This document shows positions 13,015 through 14,212 of a stretch of 14,212 nt of DNA, piece by piece. The translations under genes and the position numbers were made by a program. Every line of letters begins with the position of its first letter. The stretch's first letter is position 1. Source of the DNA: Gammaproteobacteria bacterium UBA7310 (GTDB lineage Bacteria; Pseudomonadota; Gammaproteobacteria; Pseudomonadales; Ketobacteraceae); the NCBI GenBank assembly GCA_002471665.1, contig DKQK01000070.1:30354-44565 (forward strand), read 5' to 3'. The notes under the pieces are model-generated. The model saw only the letters and a list, made by a program, of their open reading frames with translations. It did no database searches and was not told the DNA's origin.

Positions 13015-14212
13015 ATGTCTACACTGATTCGATTCTCTGCGCTTTGCCTGATGTTCGGCCTGACCGGATGCGATCTGATGGATGATCTGCCCATCGGTAA
13101 AGGCTACTCAGCCAAACATCTTTGCTCCTTTATTTTTACCAGTGGCCTGGACGAAGACCTGGTGCGTGATACCTTCATTGCGCCCAAGGTGGAGCCCTTG
13201 CCCTGGATATGGGACCTGGCCATTGATGCCGAGCGTAAAACAGTGCAGGTGAAGGACATCATCTTTGGCGAAGGCGCCGGCAGTGCCACTGCCGTGTACC
13301 GGCCCGGCAAGGGCTGTACGCTGCTGGTTGATCAACCCGTGGACGCAGTCAACGCCCTGCCCTTTGCCCCCCTGACGCCACCCACCCTGCCAGCCGATGA
13401 AGCCTGGCCCTATGGTGCCAGCAACGCGCTCAGCCGGGTGCCGGGTGTTGATATTGAACGCCTGCAGGACACCCTTGACGTAACCTTCAGCGAACCGCCC
13501 GGAGCAACCGTATTGACGACTGCCGTGGTAGTGGCCTACCAGGGTCAGTTGATTGCCGAGCGCTATGCCCTCGGCGTCACCCGGGAAACCCTCCTGCCGG
13601 GGTGGTCCATGACCAAAACCATTACCGGAACGCTGGCGGGTATTTTGGTGGATGACGGCACTTTCAAACTGAACGCGCCCGCTCCGGTGCCGGGCTGGTC
13701 TGATACCGAAAAAGACAGCATCACCCTCCAGCATCTGTTGCACATGTCATCCGGCCTGGAAGTGAACGAGGATTATTCCGGCTTTTCCGATGTCACCCAG
13801 ATGCTGTACCGGGAGAGTGATCAATACGCCTACGCCGTGAACCAACCGGTGGTGATGCCACCCTATACCGAGTTCAAATATTCCACTGCGGAAACCAACC
13901 GTCTGGCGGCAGCAATCCAGTCAGCCGTCGGTGGCACCCAGCAGGCGGTGTACGAGTTCTATCAGCAGCGTCTGTTCCACGCCATCAACATCATCCATGC
14001 CATTATCGAGTTCGATGCCAGTGGCAATTTTGTCGGTGGCGCCTACGGCTATATGCCGGCGCGGGATTGGGCCCGCATCGGCCAACTGTATCTGCAAAAA
14101 GGCCGCTGGAATGACAACCAGGTGCTCTCGGAAGACTGGGTCAGCTTCGCCACCAGCCCGTCACCGGTAGCGAAACACTACGGCGCCCATATGTGGCTGA
14201 ACAGCGATGGCC
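13015..14212 (+). CDS. lipoprotein serine hydrolase of the beta-lactamase fold, 3' end beyond the window (partial)
   Basis: An uninterrupted frame of 399 codons runs from ATG at 13015 to the edge. The N-terminus (MSTLIRFSALCLMFGLTGC) is a lipoprotein signal with lipobox LTGC, lipidated at Cys19. D20 follows the Cys, which in enteric Lol rules favours the inner membrane, though this rule varies. A pre-domain (30-115) has C37 and C101 in GKGCTLL, possibly disulfide-bonded. The class-C beta-lactamase/esterase core has the SxxK motif SMTK (S198, K201), HLLHMSSGLEV, and a Tyr motif in KYSTAETN (Y289). The third motif lies beyond the window. Relatives hydrolyse esters or amides such as 6-aminohexanoate oligomers or peptidoglycan-type substrates; the substrate here is unknown. 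The ribosome binding site is weak (AAGAA). It is divergent from the two-component operon. Confidence 0.88.
   Translation, partial: MSTLIRFSALCLMFGLTGCDLMDDLPIGKGYSAKHLCSFIFTSGLDEDLVRDTFIAPKVEPLPWIWDLAIDAERKTVQVKDIIFGEGAGSATAVYRPGKGCTLLVDQPVDAVNALPFAPLTPPTLPADEAWPYGASNALSRVPGVDIERLQDTLDVTFSEPPGATVLTTAVVVAYQGQLIAERYALGVTRETLLPGWSMTKTITGTLAGILVDDGTFKLNAPAPVPGWSDTEKDSITLQHLLHMSSGLEVNEDYSGFSDVTQMLYRESDQYAYAVNQPVVMPPYTEFKYSTAETNRLAAAIQSAVGGTQQAVYEFYQQRLFHAINIIHAIIEFDASGNFVGGAYGYMPARDWARIGQLYLQKGRWNDNQVLSEDWVSFATSPSPVAKHYGAHMWLNSDG

Overview
The window (14,212 bp, GC-rich) looks like chromosomal DNA of a gammaproteobacterium related to the Pseudomonas/Alcanivorax/Marinobacter group. The main clue is the block argH <-> algZ-algR-hemC-hemD-hemX-hemY, with argH divergent from algZ, which is the arrangement known from Pseudomonas. 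The genus cannot be fixed from the sequence alone. No tRNA, rRNA, CRISPR array, insertion sequence or prophage gene was found.

Left part (1-6543, all minus strand). Reading in the direction of transcription: a LytTR-type two-component pair (algZ/fimS kinase, then algR regulator after an unusual 180-bp gene-free gap), followed by a tightly packed tetrapyrrole cluster. In that cluster hemC makes hydroxymethylbilane, hemD closes it to uroporphyrinogen III, and hemX and hemY encode membrane-anchored proteins of the haem branch. hemC/hemD and hemX/hemY overlap as GTGA, so translation is probably coupled. A small two-helix membrane protein with a perfect AGGAGG ribosome binding site follows and runs off the left edge.

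Middle part (6544-9927, plus strand). argH (last step of arginine synthesis) is followed after 23 bp by a 592-residue SLC13-type anion permease carrying two RCK-C/TrkA-C domains. The permease ends tail-to-tail with the next gene, overlapping it by 17 bp.

Right part (9911-12854, minus strand). An OmpR/PhoB-type response regulator and its membrane histidine kinase form a two-gene operon, followed by a secreted spondin-domain protein. A 16-bp direct-repeat box (TCACA-N6-TCACA, period 11 bp) sits upstream of the regulator gene. It recurs with one mismatch upstream of the spondin gene, where it extends into a helically phased array placed 11 nt from a -10-like hexamer. This suggests an autoregulated system with the spondin protein as direct output, and is the most interesting signal in the window.

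Right edge (13015-14212, plus strand). A lipoprotein serine hydrolase of the beta-lactamase fold (SMTK motif) is divergent from the regulator and is cut by the window end.

All start-site revisions below (spondin protein, kinase, regulator) rest on ribosome binding sites, signal peptides and promoter geometry read directly from the sequence.
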